A stretch of 64,000 nt of DNA, taken from assembly GCF_010206195.1 (NCBI RefSeq), contig NZ_VIQT01000016.1, forward strand, positions 62,001 to 126,000. Reading direction: 5' to 3'. A program made the translations under genes and the position numbers. The DNA comes from Anaerotruncus colihominis. GTDB taxonomy: Bacteria; Bacillota; Clostridia; Oscillospirales; Ruminococcaceae. Below, one piece after another: positions 16,609 through 24,631 of this stretch (position 1 is its first letter; every line of letters starts with the position of its first letter). The notes under the pieces were generated by a model. It was given only the letters and a program-made list of their open reading frames with translations. It did not search any database and was not told where the DNA came from.

Positions 16609-16947
16609 TCAAGCCCTCATTGCTGTTTTTTCCTGATAGTGGGTCAACAGATCTTCTTCATTGAAATCATCTGGACTGTCAGAATCGTCACTGTCACAAA
16701 GACGCCACACAGAAACATTATCCATGAACCATGTCTGCCGCTTCAAGGTATTGACGATCCGGCCGAACAGACTAAAATCCCTCGCTCTGCCGCAGTCACG
16801 GAATACCAAAGCGCCGGAACTATCCTCCATACGGGGAAGGCCCACGGTTTGGAATGTATGATTGATTGTGTTGTAAATGCCATCCAGCCGGTACTTATTT
16901 TCGGCTGTGATTTTATCATCATTCATGCGAATAACCATTTTCAGCAT
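16609..16947 (-). CDS. Putative antitoxin/partner of the VapD-like protein
   Basis: 112 residues, acidic C-terminus (DSDDSDSPDDFNEEDLL), no family recognised. It starts at ATG 16947 after GGGAGG and sits directly upstream of the VapD-like gene in a two-gene operon, the usual antitoxin-first layout. Acidic tail and small size fit a toxin-binding protein, but this is inference. Confidence 0.6.
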   Translation of the reverse strand: MLKMVIRMNDDKITAENKYRLDGIYNTINHTFQTVGLPRMEDSSGALVFRDCGRARDFSLFGRIVNTLKRQTWFMDNVSVWRLCDSDDSDSPDDFNEEDLLTHYQEKTAMRA

Positions 16948-16971
16948 GGTATCAGCCTCCCTTCTTGAATT

Positions 16972-17000
16972 ATTATATCATTATAGAGCTGGTTCTACAA
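16972..17000 (-). promoter_or_regulatory. Promoter of the VapD-like operon
   Basis: Minus-strand TTGTAG (16995-17000) and TATAAT (16972-16977) separated by 17 bp, just upstream of the partner gene's ribosome-binding site. Confidence 0.7.
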
Positions 17001-17029
17001 TCTTGAAAATCTGAATTTTTTATGACGGG

Positions 17030-17052
17030 CTTCGGGTCATGCTGGCCCGAAG
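17030..17052. repeat. ICE palindrome, copy g
   Basis: Loop TGC; lies between the VapD promoter and the MobC terminator. Confidence 0.9.
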
Positions 17053-17068
17053 TGGTAAAAAAAGAGCA

Positions 17069-17102
17069 GGGCGGCAAGCCCCGCAACGGAAGCCTGCCGC
17101 CC
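17069..17102 (-). terminator. Rho-independent terminator after mobC
   Basis: GGGCGGCA pairs with TGCCGCCC; on the minus strand the hairpin is followed by CTGCTCTTTTTTT. It ends the long leftward transfer transcript before the VapD cassette. Confidence 0.85.
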
Positions 17103-17107
17103 TCGTC

Positions 17108-17449
17108 TTACTTTGCCACCAGCTCGGAGAGCTCCCGCAGCACTTTTGACACCTCGCCCCACAGCTTTTCATAGTCCCGCTTCAATCCGTCGATTTCCTC
17201 CGGGTACACGCCATAGGTATGTGCGTGTATGGCAACCTGATTGAGATTGTTAGAACAGCGCCGTTGCAGAGAGATCAGCTCTTTTACGGGCGCAAGGTCG
17301 ATGTGCAGGATATACCCATTCAGAGCCATTTTCCGTACATAAGCCCCGGTGTTGGAAATGCCCGCCTCAGCCATCCGTTCATGGATGGCTGCCAGCTCGT
17401 CCGGCGTTACCATGACGTGCAGATGGACATTCCGCTTGCGGTTCTCCAT
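17108..17449 (-). CDS. mobC: MobC-family relaxosome accessory protein
   Basis: 113 residues: an N-terminal ribbon-helix-helix-like part (VHLHVMVTPDELAAIHERMAEAGISNTGAYVRKMALNGY) and the MobC motif (SLQRRCSNNLNQVAIHAHTYG), then a C-terminal helix. It binds near oriT and helps the relaxase open DNA. The start overlaps the stop of the upstream gene as TGATG. It is the last gene of the long transfer operon before a terminator. oriT may lie nearby but I could not identify it. Confidence 0.88.
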   Translation of the reverse strand: MENRKRNVHLHVMVTPDELAAIHERMAEAGISNTGAYVRKMALNGYILHIDLAPVKELISLQRRCSNNLNQVAIHAHTYGVYPEEIDGLKRDYEKLWGEVSKVLRELSELVAK

Positions 17450-17631
17450 CAGCGTTCCAGCTCCCGGCCTTTCCGGCGTTCTTTGGGCTCCTTTACCTTA
17501 TCCAGCGGTTTTGCGTCCAACTCCGGGGGCGTGGGCGGGATGGGCGTGTTGTTGGGTACGCCGTCGATCATGTTGCAGTTCTGCTCTGTGGAGAGCTCGG
17601 CGGTTTTCAGATAGTTGTCTTTTTCGTGCAT
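17449..17631 (-). CDS. Small hydrophilic ICE protein
   Basis: 60 residues, Pro- and Lys-rich (NNTPIPPTPPELDAKPLDKVKEPKERRKGRELER), probably disordered. Translation is coupled to mobC by a TGATG overlap. No family recognised; a relaxosome or coupling-protein adaptor would fit. Confidence 0.6.
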   Translation of the reverse strand: MHEKDNYLKTAELSTEQNCNMIDGVPNNTPIPPTPPELDAKPLDKVKEPKERRKGRELER

Positions 17632-17643
17632 GGCGATTCTCCT

Positions 17644-18234
17644 TTATCGTTCCTCATGGTTTTTATGGTTTCGCTTCTGGCCGGGTTCCTTCGGGGGTTC
17701 CTGCCCTTTGGTTCCGTCTTTGAGCCGGGCAGTAATGGATGGACGCACCCGGTCAGGATTGCCCGGTGCTGGTTTCAGTTCATAATCCTCCATCTGCTTT
17801 TCGGTCAGCGGCTTTGCATAGGTCAGTTCGCCCCATGCCATCAGCCTGCCGTCTGCCACAGGACGCCGCCTGTCATCGTCGTAGTTGACAATGGAAAGGG
17901 GCTGGTTATCCGGCGGCTTCGGGTAAGTTCCTATGTCCACGGGCCGCTGGGTGGAATAATAGCGGTAAACGCCCTCCGGTCCCAGCTCGGTATGCTTGAC
18001 CGCCGCATGGTAAAGCTGCTGATAGTCGTCCACCCGGCGGTCAAAGTCCCTCTGCGCCCACGCCTGACTGGTTCCATAGCGGCCCCAGTAGTAATCCCGA
18101 TGGCCGTTTTCCCCCTCGGTAAACTGCCAGGTCACAAAGGGGCTCGGCGCTCCCGGATTATGCCCCAGCGCAAAGCCGTGTCCGCTGTCAAAAGTGGTTG
18201 TTTTCAAAATGGCATAGCCTTGTACAATCTCCAA
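17644..18234 (-). CDS. Conserved ICE protein of unknown function
   Basis: 196 residues starting at a TTG (18234) after AAAGGAGG: LEIVQGYAILKTTTFDSGHGFALGHNPGAPSPFVTWQFT. Soluble, with a Pro-rich, basic C-terminus. Similar proteins sit at this place in Tn1549/CTn4-like elements, but I cannot assign a function. The longer frame to 18267 would run into palindrome copy h and lacks a ribosome-binding site. Confidence 0.7.
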   Translation of the reverse strand: MEIVQGYAILKTTTFDSGHGFALGHNPGAPSPFVTWQFTEGENGHRDYYWGRYGTSQAWAQRDFDRRVDDYQQLYHAAVKHTELGPEGVYRYYSTQRPVDIGTYPKPPDNQPLSIVNYDDDRRRPVADGRLMAWGELTYAKPLTEKQMEDYELKPAPGNPDRVRPSITARLKDGTKGQEPPKEPGQKRNHKNHEER

Positions 18235-18253
18235 GAGATACCTCCTTTCTGTA

Positions 18254-18276
18254 CCTCGGGCCAACATGGCCCGAAG
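18254..18276. repeat. ICE palindrome, copy h
   Basis: Loop ACA; 20 bp upstream of the TTG start, so next to the ribosome-binding site. Confidence 0.9.
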
Positions 18277-18366
18277 TGTGGTATGTTACGAAATAAGGGA
18301 GTAAACCGGGGCGGGATGGGTTGCAGTATTCCCGCCCCGGAAACACCCTCAAAAAAGCCCGGAATA

Positions 18367-18768
18367 TCAAGCCTTTGGAGGCGGCAAATCGTAACCGCCG
18401 CCCGGCCTTTTCTCCCGCATTTTCCTCATACGTTCCCGGCTTTTCCGGCGGTTTCCTTCGGTCTTACAGGCGTCGGAACAATAGGCTTGACGGCCTTCCG
18501 GTAAAAATGCCCGCCCGCAGACCGCACAGGCCCGAAACTCCGGGGAAATACCTTCCACGGTCAGCGCCGCAAGAAGCTCCGGGTCGAGAGGCAAGACGGC
18601 CTCCTGGAAATAGCGGCAGTATGCCCCTGTCCAGCATTTGTGCAGCATATAGCAGGCATAGTCCAGCGGCAGGCACAGGCCCGTTTCCCGGTCATAGTTG
18701 GCGCACATCCCCGTGACAAGGGAACGGATTTTCTTCTTCTCGTCACGGGTCAGCTCCCGGGCGTCCAT
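18367..18768 (-). CDS. Cysteine-rich VLP-type ICE protein
   Basis: 133 residues with 10 cysteines: GMCANYDRETGLCLPLDYACYMLH, KCWTGAYCRYF, then a zinc-finger-like CAVCGRAF ... YCSDACKTEGNRRKS. This matches the Cys-rich VLP family of conjugative elements. It probably binds zinc, perhaps nucleic acid through the basic tail. The start follows the stop of the upstream gene (TGAATG), so the two are coupled. Confidence 0.78.
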   Translation of the reverse strand: MDARELTRDEKKKIRSLVTGMCANYDRETGLCLPLDYACYMLHKCWTGAYCRYFQEAVLPLDPELLAALTVEGISPEFRACAVCGRAFLPEGRQAYCSDACKTEGNRRKSRERMRKMREKRPGGGYDLPPPKA

Positions 18769-18960
18769 TCAGGACTTCGGGCCACGATGGCCCGAAGGGC
18801 GAGGCTCCACGATCAGCGCCCGGAATTTCTTCCGGCACTGTTTTTTCCTGCCTTTGCACTCCTTGTAGTAGCGGCATCCGGTACAAGGGTCGTCACTGCC
18901 CCGGCCCGGCCACGGCACTTCCTTCATCATTCGCTCAAAGGGGCTGTTGGTAAAATTCAC
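18769..18960 (-). CDS. Small Cys-rich ICE protein ending in a palindrome-encoded tail
   Basis: 63 residues from a GTG (18960) after GGAGG, overlapping the upstream stop codon: NFTNSPFERMMKEVPWPGRGSDDPC, then CRYYKECKGRKKQCRKKF. The four cysteines suggest a metal site. Its last codons, PSGHRGPKS, are encoded by palindrome copy i, so the repeat lies inside the gene and the stop codon comes right after it. No family recognised. Confidence 0.65.
   Translation of the reverse strand: MNFTNSPFERMMKEVPWPGRGSDDPCTGCRYYKECKGRKKQCRKKFRALIVEPRPSGHRGPKS
18775..18797. repeat. ICE palindrome, copy i (coding)
   Basis: Perfect arms, loop CGA; read as SGHRGPK at the 3' end of the small Cys-rich gene. Confidence 0.9.
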
Positions 18961-19631
18961 TGGCGGGCCTCCTGTTCTTCCGTGTCTTCGTCCCACGGAG
19001 GGGTATCCTCGTCCTCGGGTTCCTCTGCGATTTCCTCCGGCCCTTCGTCCTCATATTCGCAGTAGTCGTCCTCCAGGTCCGGCGCTTCGTGCTTCGGCTT
19101 GTAAATCTTGAAGTAATAACCGACACCGCCGCCGATCAGCACCACCGCCCCGATCAGGAGCAGCGAAAGAAGTGGGCTGTCTGTTTTTTTGGCCTCGGGT
19201 TCGGGTTCCGGCTCGGTCACTTCCTCCACGGGTTCGGTGGGCTTTGGCTCTGGCTCAGGGGTCACTTCTTTGGGCGGTTCCTTACCCTGTTCGGCAAGAG
19301 GAAGAAGGTCGTCTGTGGTAACGGTATTGAGGAAATAGACGTTCTCGCTGGTTTTCTGTTTGTCAATCACCAGATAAAACACGCTCTCGTCTGCGGTGGT
19401 GATGGTGTAGAACTCCTTTCCATCCTCGTCGGTGGCGTTGTCCACCACGGTTCCCGTCCCGTCCGGGGTAAAGGGGTTCTGGGTTTCCGGCTCCGCTTCG
19501 GTTTCTGCCGGGGAGGGAGCTGTCTCCGGCTGCGGCTCGCTGCTCTGTGCATAAGCCGGGACTGTAAAGATCAGGCAACACAAAAGGCTGGCAGCCATCG
19601 CCGCCAGCCTGCGGTATTTAATTTTCTTCAT
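18957..19631 (-). CDS. DUF4366 (CD1107-family) ICE surface protein
   Basis: 224 residues: signal peptide (LAAMAASLLCCLIFTVPAYAQ), an extracellular domain with ADESVFYLVIDKQKTSENVYFLNTV, a Pro-Glu-rich spacer, a transmembrane helix (LLSLLLIGAVVLIGGGVGYYF, about 155-175) and an acidic cytoplasmic tail. This is the CD1107/DUF4366 family found next to the NlpC/P60 hydrolase in CTn4-like elements, probably part of the mating channel at the cell surface. Its start overlaps the DUF4315 gene by 14 bp. Confidence 0.88.
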   Translation of the reverse strand: MKKIKYRRLAAMAASLLCCLIFTVPAYAQSSEPQPETAPSPAETEAEPETQNPFTPDGTGTVVDNATDEDGKEFYTITTADESVFYLVIDKQKTSENVYFLNTVTTDDLLPLAEQGKEPPKEVTPEPEPKPTEPVEEVTEPEPEPEAKKTDSPLLSLLLIGAVVLIGGGVGYYFKIYKPKHEAPDLEDDYCEYEDEGPEEIAEEPEDEDTPPWDEDTEEQEARQ

Positions 19632-19884
19632 GGGCTGTGTCCTCCTTTTCGGGCGCCTCCGGCTTCGGGTCAGTATGGCCCGAAGCTGTAAGGCTGTTTT
19701 TGGGGTCGTTCAGAAAGGCCATCAGCTCGGCGGGGGTCAGTTTGAGAGAACGCACCGCCTGTACGATCTGGCTGTTTTCTTCCTCCTGTTTCTGCTTTTC
19801 CAGCTCCCGGATTTTGGCCTGCCATTCGGCAGCCTTCTCCCGGGCTTTTTCCAGTTCCTTATCGAGCTTGTCGATCTTGTTCAT
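19618..19884 (-). CDS. DUF4315 family ICE protein
   Basis: 88 residues starting MNKIDKLDKELEKAREKAAEW. The first 40 residues are a coiled coil, then VRSLKLTPAELMAFLNDPKN. The match to DUF4315 is good. The C-terminal ASGHTDPK is encoded by palindrome copy j. It lies between the cell-wall hydrolase and the DUF4366 protein as in related ICEs. Function unknown. Confidence 0.82.
   Translation of the reverse strand: MNKIDKLDKELEKAREKAAEWQAKIRELEKQKQEEENSQIVQAVRSLKLTPAELMAFLNDPKNSLTASGHTDPKPEAPEKEDTAHEEN
19663..19685. repeat. ICE palindrome, copy j (coding)
   Basis: Loop GTA; read as SGHTDPK inside the DUF4315 gene. Confidence 0.9.
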
Positions 19885-19906
19885 GCAAGGACTCCTTTCC
19901 TCTGGC

Positions 19907-21808
19907 TCACAAACGCCCGAAGGCATAGAAGTGTGTCTGCCAGTAGCTTGAATTGATGTTTGCGTATTGGATGGGCGAACCACAATGAAGCATCATCCCG
20001 TCGCCCACATAAATCCCCACATGGGACACAGGGCCGGGGCTGTCATAGGTTCCCGTGAAAAAGATAATGTCGCCGGGCTTTGCCTCGGAGGGAGAAATGA
20101 TAGCACACTGGTTGTAAATGCCCTGCGCCGTGGTACGGGGCAGGTTGTGGACGCCGCTGGCCGTGTACACCCAGCAGACAAAGCCCGAACAGTCAAAGGA
20201 GGTGGACGGGCTGGAGCCGCCCCATACATAGGGCCAGCCGATGTACTTTGTGGCTTCTTCCATGAGCGCCGCAAAAGCCGGGTCATCCAGCGCCTCGCCG
20301 GGTATCTCATAGCTGGGGCCGGTATCTTCGCCGCCGTTGTAAATCCCTTCCCACAGATAGGGTTTGTTGCCTTTGAGCTGCTGCATAACGGTGTAGATTT
20401 CCTGCTGCTGTTCGTTAAGCCTCGGCAGGATCACGGCGGGCAGCGTTTTGTTTGTGAGGGTCACATTGAGAATGTAATACTCATAGGGGACTTCCTCGGT
20501 GGTGGTTTCCCCGGTCTCCGGGTCGGTACTGGTTTCGGTGCGGTAGCGTATCTCGACTTCCTCCGTCAAGGTCAGTTCATACTGTGCCTCGAAAATCTCC
20601 CGCAGCTCGTCCTGCACCTGTTCACGGAAATATACATGGTACTTTGCCGAGAGATAGGACGCCAGCTCATAGGGGTTATGGCCGATCTCGTCCACGGAAT
20701 AGCGGTACTCGTCATAGCCGGGATGGGTGCTTTCGATGTTCGCTACCGTCTGCGCCAGCTCGGTTTCCAGCGCTGTGTAGTCCTCGTCCACCCCCAGCAG
20801 GTCCGTATCCTCCGAGGCGTAGGAGGTGCCGGATAACGCATTGGCGAGGCCGCTGCCAAGCGTGGGGAAAATGGAACTCACCGCTGACACAAGAAAACAG
20901 AGCAGCAACAGCAGGAGCAGGACCAGCACCGCCACGGGATGACGGGTCACAAACTGCGCCGCCCGCCGGGTCGCAGTTCCCGAAGCGGCAGCGGTTTTCT
21001 TTGCGGCCTTTGCGCCCTGTTTTGCAGCCGCCTTTGCTTCTTTGGAATACCGGCGTTTCAGTTTCCATTTCTGCTGCACACGGGAAAGCGGATTACTGGC
21101 AAGCTCCGGGTGTTCGGAGGCCATTTTCTGAAAATCCACATTGGCCCGGGCTTTTATGTCCTTCCGTTCCCACTTTGCCACCTTCCGGACCTGGTGCTCC
21201 CGGTATCTCCGTTTGGCATACCGGGTCAGTTTCCGGGCTCCGGCCTCGGCCACAAGTTCCGACTTATGGGCTCCTTCCACACCCACATTTTTATGCTCAA
21301 CTTCGTGGATTTTGTTGTGGAGATAAAACCATGCTTCGGTGCGGGCTCCCCGAACAGCTTTCTTCGCAAGCCCCGGCGGCTTCTTCGCTGCCCGTTTTGC
21401 CTCGGTCTTGTCCAGTTTCTCCCGGGCCTTTCCCAGCTTTTCCCCGGCGTGTTCCGCTTTTGCCTGTGCTTTCTGGTACTTGTCCTTTTTGCTCCCGGCC
21501 TTCTCGGCGGAGCCCTCCGGCTCCTGTGCCTTGCCGGTATCCTGCGGCCCGCCCGCTTCATCCTCCTGCCTCATGCGGTCAGAGGGACGGCTTTTCCGGC
21601 TGTCCTCTTGAAACTTACCGCTTTTGGACTTCGGGCCATTGTGGCCCGAAGGACTGTCCTGCCCGGTATCCTCGTCCTCAAACCGCAGGCGTCGGGACGG
21701 TGCGGGGGAAGGCCCTTCCCGTTCAGCCGGTCCGGGGCGATTGCCCCCGGTATCCTCCGTCGGCCCCGGCCTTTGAAAATTCCGTTTGTCCGGTTTCTTT
21801 CCGATGAT
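19907..21808 (-). CDS. Conjugation-associated NlpC/P60 peptidoglycan hydrolase
   Basis: 555 residues from ATG 21574, or 633 if the frame begins at an ATC at 21808. The N-terminal region is Lys/Glu-rich; a transmembrane helix (VAVLVLLLLLLLCFLVSAV) follows at about 215-233 of the short form. The C-terminal NlpC/P60 domain has catalytic Cys in FDCSGFVCWVY and His in VSHVGIYVGDG. It should cut peptidoglycan peptides to let the mating channel through. I favour the longer form: the frame has no stop, AAAGGAGG lies just before ATC-ATC, and the upstream part (GKKPDKRNF ... RRLRFEDED) resembles N-termini of relatives. No ATG, GTG or TTG is available there. Palindrome copy k is in frame (SGHNGPK). Confidence 0.85.
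   Translation of the reverse strand: MIGKKPDKRNFQRPGPTEDTGGNRPGPAEREGPSPAPSRRLRFEDEDTGQDSPSGHNGPKSKSGKFQEDSRKSRPSDRMRQEDEAGGPQDTGKAQEPEGSAEKAGSKKDKYQKAQAKAEHAGEKLGKAREKLDKTEAKRAAKKPPGLAKKAVRGARTEAWFYLHNKIHEVEHKNVGVEGAHKSELVAEAGARKLTRYAKRRYREHQVRKVAKWERKDIKARANVDFQKMASEHPELASNPLSRVQQKWKLKRRYSKEAKAAAKQGAKAAKKTAAASGTATRRAAQFVTRHPVAVLVLLLLLLLCFLVSAVSSIFPTLGSGLANALSGTSYASEDTDLLGVDEDYTALETELAQTVANIESTHPGYDEYRYSVDEIGHNPYELASYLSAKYHVYFREQVQDELREIFEAQYELTLTEEVEIRYRTETSTDPETGETTTEEVPYEYYILNVTLTNKTLPAVILPRLNEQQQEIYTVMQQLKGNKPYLWEGIYNGGEDTGPSYEIPGEALDDPAFAALMEEATKYIGWPYVWGGSSPSTSFDCSGFVCWVYTASGVHNLPRTTAQGIYNQCAIISPSEAKPGDIIFFTGTYDSPGPVSHVGIYVGDGMMLHCGSPIQYANINSSYWQTHFYAFGRL
21629..21651. repeat. ICE palindrome, copy k (coding in the long form)
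   Basis: Perfect arms, loop TTG; read as SGHNGPK in the N-terminal extension of the NlpC/P60 protein. Confidence 0.88.
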
Positions 21809-21826
21809 GTATCCCTCCTTTCCAAA

Positions 21827-21849
21827 CCTCGGGCCATCATGGCCCGAAG
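21827..21849. repeat. ICE palindrome, copy l
   Basis: Loop TCA; 4 bp beyond the virB4 stop codon and 18 bp before the next gene's start. Confidence 0.9.
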
Positions 21850-21853
21850 TGTG

Positions 21854-24247
21854 TTATGCCCGGTTCATTTCCTGTTTTTTGTCCTCCGGGCGGGTGGTCA
21901 TAATGGCGTACAGCTCCGTGTTCTGCGGGAAGCGGTCAACAAACGGGATGGTGGTGTTCCCGAAGAACAGCAGCCCTTCGCCGGAATTGGTATGGGTCAC
22001 ATAGGAAAGCTGGTGGGGGCTGATCCCAAGCTGTTTGGCTAAAATCTGCCGGTCCCCCTGCGCCTGCGAGAGCAGCACAAGGAAGTCCGAGTTTTCAAAG
22101 ATGTTCTCAATCTCCGGGCTTGCCAGAAAATCCTTCACGTTCTGCGTTAAAGCACTGGGAACACACCCTTTTTTTCGCAGCATTTTCCAGATCGCCACAC
22201 AATAGCTTGCTGTCAGACGGTCACGGAGCAGCACATGAAATTCGTCGAAGTAGCACCATGTAGCGATACCGCGCAGGAAATTCATAGACACCTGCGAGTT
22301 TACCAAGTCCTGCATAATGAGCATGGCAATCGTCCGAAGCCCGGCCCCCAGCTTTTTTAAGTCAAGGCATACCAGACGGCGGTTCAGGTCCACGTTGGTT
22401 TCATGGTTGAACACGTTAAGGGAACCCGACACATAAATTTCAAGGGCCGTTGCCAGCCGCACCGCCTCGCCCTCCGGCTGGGAACAGAGAAGGTCATACA
22501 GGGTTTGTAGGGTCGGCATTTTGCTTGTTTCCGGGTCCTGCAAGTGTTCCCGGTACATCTGGCGCACACAGCGGTCAATAACGGTACGCTCCACCGGCTG
22601 CAAGCCATCCTTGCCGCCGACGATCAGCTCCATCAGCGACAGGATAAAGTCGGCTTTCAGCGCCATCGGGTTTTCCTCGTCAAAGCTCAGGTCAATGTCC
22701 ATCGGGTTGATGTGGTGGGGGCTGTCCGGGGCGATCTCGATGACCTGTCCGCCCAGCCGCTTGATAAGGGGCGAATATTCGCCCATCGGGTCAACCACAA
22801 TGATCCGGTCACGGGTGGCAAGGAACACGTTCACAAGCTCCCGCTTTGCGGCGAAGGACTTACCGGAGCCCGGCACACCGAGGAACAGGCCGTTGGGGTT
22901 TTTGAGCTTTTTCCGGTTTGCCATGATGACATTATGGGAAAGTGCATTAAGCCCGTAATAGACGGCTTCGCCATCCATGCGGAGCTCCTGCGTCATAAAG
23001 GGAACGAAAATGGCTGTGGAGCTGGTCGTCATGCCGCGCTTGATCTCAATGCCGTTATGGCCCAGCGGAAGGCTGGAAAGAAAACCGTCCTCCTGCTGGA
23101 AGTCCAGCCGCTTCAAGGTGCAGTTGTATTTCTGGACGATACCGGACACCGTGAACAGGTCGTTGTCCAGCTCCCGGCGGGTCGGGGCCATGTTTACCAC
23201 AAGGAAGGTCAGCAGGAACATTCTTTCATTCCGGCTCTGTAAATCTTCCAAGAGGGTCTTTGCGTCGTTGCTGTATGTTACGAGGTCGGGCGGAAGTATG
23301 TCCATGTCGTACCCTGACCGGGCTGCCTTCTTTTGTTCCTCCACCTTCATCTTGTCAATGTCGGAGACTTTGGCCTTGATGGATTTTACGGCGGCGGCCT
23401 GATCGACGGTTTGGATATGGAGGGTGATGGTCATTTCCGCATCCATTTCCAAAAGCTCCGCCAGCAGCTTGTCCGAGAGCTCCGAGGCCAAAATCTGCAA
23501 GTAGGAGGCAGCGCCCCAAGTCGTCCCCACCCGGAACAGTCGGCTGAAACGGAAGTCGAAGCTGTCCGGGGCGATAAAGTCTTTGGTGGAAAGCCCGGTT
23601 TTGGGGATCATATCCCATGAAAACCGGAAGGGGGAGCCGCTGTCGGGGTGGAGCTGCCCGTGAAGAAGCTCCAGCCGTTCCAGCCCCGAAAGGGAGCGGC
23701 ACTTGACGCCCAGCTTTTTGAAGTTCCCGCAAATGTCCGCCTCTACACGTTCCAGCCTTGCCCTGGCGGTGGGAAGGTCGTCCACGTTCACGCCGAAGGT
23801 CAGGAGCTTTGTGCGGACAATGCCGTTGTTGCTTTTGGCGATCTGGTTTTCCAGCATTTCCACATACTCACACCGGACGCTGTTGTAATCGTCATCCTGC
23901 ATGGGGATGTTCACACTGTACCGGCTGCCTGGGCGGCTCCGGTGGTTGAGGAAGGAAAGCTGGAACGGAAGGCTGCTGTCAAAGTAGTTGAGGCAGGCGC
24001 TCCACCCGTCAAAGATGGCCGCCTGATCTTCGGACTGTGCGAGCTGGTAGTTGATGTCCTCGTATTCAATGGTTTTGGTGTAATAGCGGTCCGCTACCCG
24101 GCACACCCCATCCCGGTACATTTCCCGGTAAGGGAGGGTCTGCTGGGCGGTGGTGGGAATGTTCTTTCCCTTTGTGAACAGACCGGTAAGGCCCTGCTTT
24201 TCAGGCTTTCTGCCTGCGGGCTTTCCGGCCCTTCTGTTGTTTCGCAA
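21854..24247 (-). CDS. VirB4/TraE-type conjugation ATPase
   Basis: 797 residues. The C-terminal half is a P-loop ATPase with Walker A GVPGSGKSF and Walker B-like WCYFDEFHVLL; the N-terminal half is the VirB4 channel-interaction domain. It energises assembly of the type IV secretion channel and is the CD1110-type VirB4 of these ICEs. I place the start at a TTG (24247), nine bases after AGGAGG. The first ATG in frame (24283) lies inside the upstream prgI gene without a ribosome-binding site. The gene still overlaps prgI by 47 bp, which implies coupled translation. Confidence 0.92.
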   Translation of the reverse strand: MRNNRRAGKPAGRKPEKQGLTGLFTKGKNIPTTAQQTLPYREMYRDGVCRVADRYYTKTIEYEDINYQLAQSEDQAAIFDGWSACLNYFDSSLPFQLSFLNHRSRPGSRYSVNIPMQDDDYNSVRCEYVEMLENQIAKSNNGIVRTKLLTFGVNVDDLPTARARLERVEADICGNFKKLGVKCRSLSGLERLELLHGQLHPDSGSPFRFSWDMIPKTGLSTKDFIAPDSFDFRFSRLFRVGTTWGAASYLQILASELSDKLLAELLEMDAEMTITLHIQTVDQAAAVKSIKAKVSDIDKMKVEEQKKAARSGYDMDILPPDLVTYSNDAKTLLEDLQSRNERMFLLTFLVVNMAPTRRELDNDLFTVSGIVQKYNCTLKRLDFQQEDGFLSSLPLGHNGIEIKRGMTTSSTAIFVPFMTQELRMDGEAVYYGLNALSHNVIMANRKKLKNPNGLFLGVPGSGKSFAAKRELVNVFLATRDRIIVVDPMGEYSPLIKRLGGQVIEIAPDSPHHINPMDIDLSFDEENPMALKADFILSLMELIVGGKDGLQPVERTVIDRCVRQMYREHLQDPETSKMPTLQTLYDLLCSQPEGEAVRLATALEIYVSGSLNVFNHETNVDLNRRLVCLDLKKLGAGLRTIAMLIMQDLVNSQVSMNFLRGIATWCYFDEFHVLLRDRLTASYCVAIWKMLRKKGCVPSALTQNVKDFLASPEIENIFENSDFLVLLSQAQGDRQILAKQLGISPHQLSYVTHTNSGEGLLFFGNTTIPFVDRFPQNTELYAIMTTRPEDKKQEMNRA

Positions 24248-24587
24248 TCGGTTGCGCCTCCTTTCTGGCGCCAAGCAGCGCATAGAAGTTTTCGGTTTTG
24301 TAAGGCCGCACCCGGGGATAGAGGAAACGGGTGCGGATGATGTTTTTCAGCACCTTTTCCAGCGGCAGGCCGTCCCGCTCATACATGGCGAAAAAGAAGA
24401 ACGGGAGCATGAGGCCGATCATCAGGAACATGGCGGCGCTGTTTCCTATACTGCCACGAGAAAACAGGTAGGCCGGAAGGCCCACCGCCGCCGCGCCGGA
24501 AAAACAAATAAGCTGGCGCTTCGTGAGATTGAAGGCCAGCTTTGTCTTGATTTTGGAAAGGTCTTTTGGTACTGGCACATAGGCCAT
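24201..24587 (-). CDS. PrgI family conjugation protein
   Basis: 128 residues: MAYVPVPKDLSKIKTKLAFNLTKRQLICF, two adjacent transmembrane helices (about 30-45 and 51-68), then YERDGLPLEKVLKNIIRTRFLYP and a basic tail. This matches PrgI, a VirB3-like inner-membrane component that pairs with VirB4; here the genes overlap, as in other Gram-positive T4SS. Confidence 0.9.
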   Translation of the reverse strand: MAYVPVPKDLSKIKTKLAFNLTKRQLICFSGAAAVGLPAYLFSRGSIGNSAAMFLMIGLMLPFFFFAMYERDGLPLEKVLKNIIRTRFLYPRVRPYKTENFYALLGARKEAQPIAKQQKGRKARRQKA

Positions 24588-24608
24588 TTGGGTACACCTC
24601 CTTTACTG

Positions 24609-24631
24609 CTTCGGGCCAGCATGGCCCGAGG
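24609..24631. repeat. ICE palindrome, copy m
   Basis: Loop GCA; abuts the stop codon of the gene upstream of prgI. Confidence 0.9.

Noticed and set aside
20584..22042. Long rightward frames opposite the NlpC/P60 and virB4 genes
   Set aside because: High-GC antisense shadows rich in Pro/Arg/Cys, with no motif; the leftward genes have clear domains.
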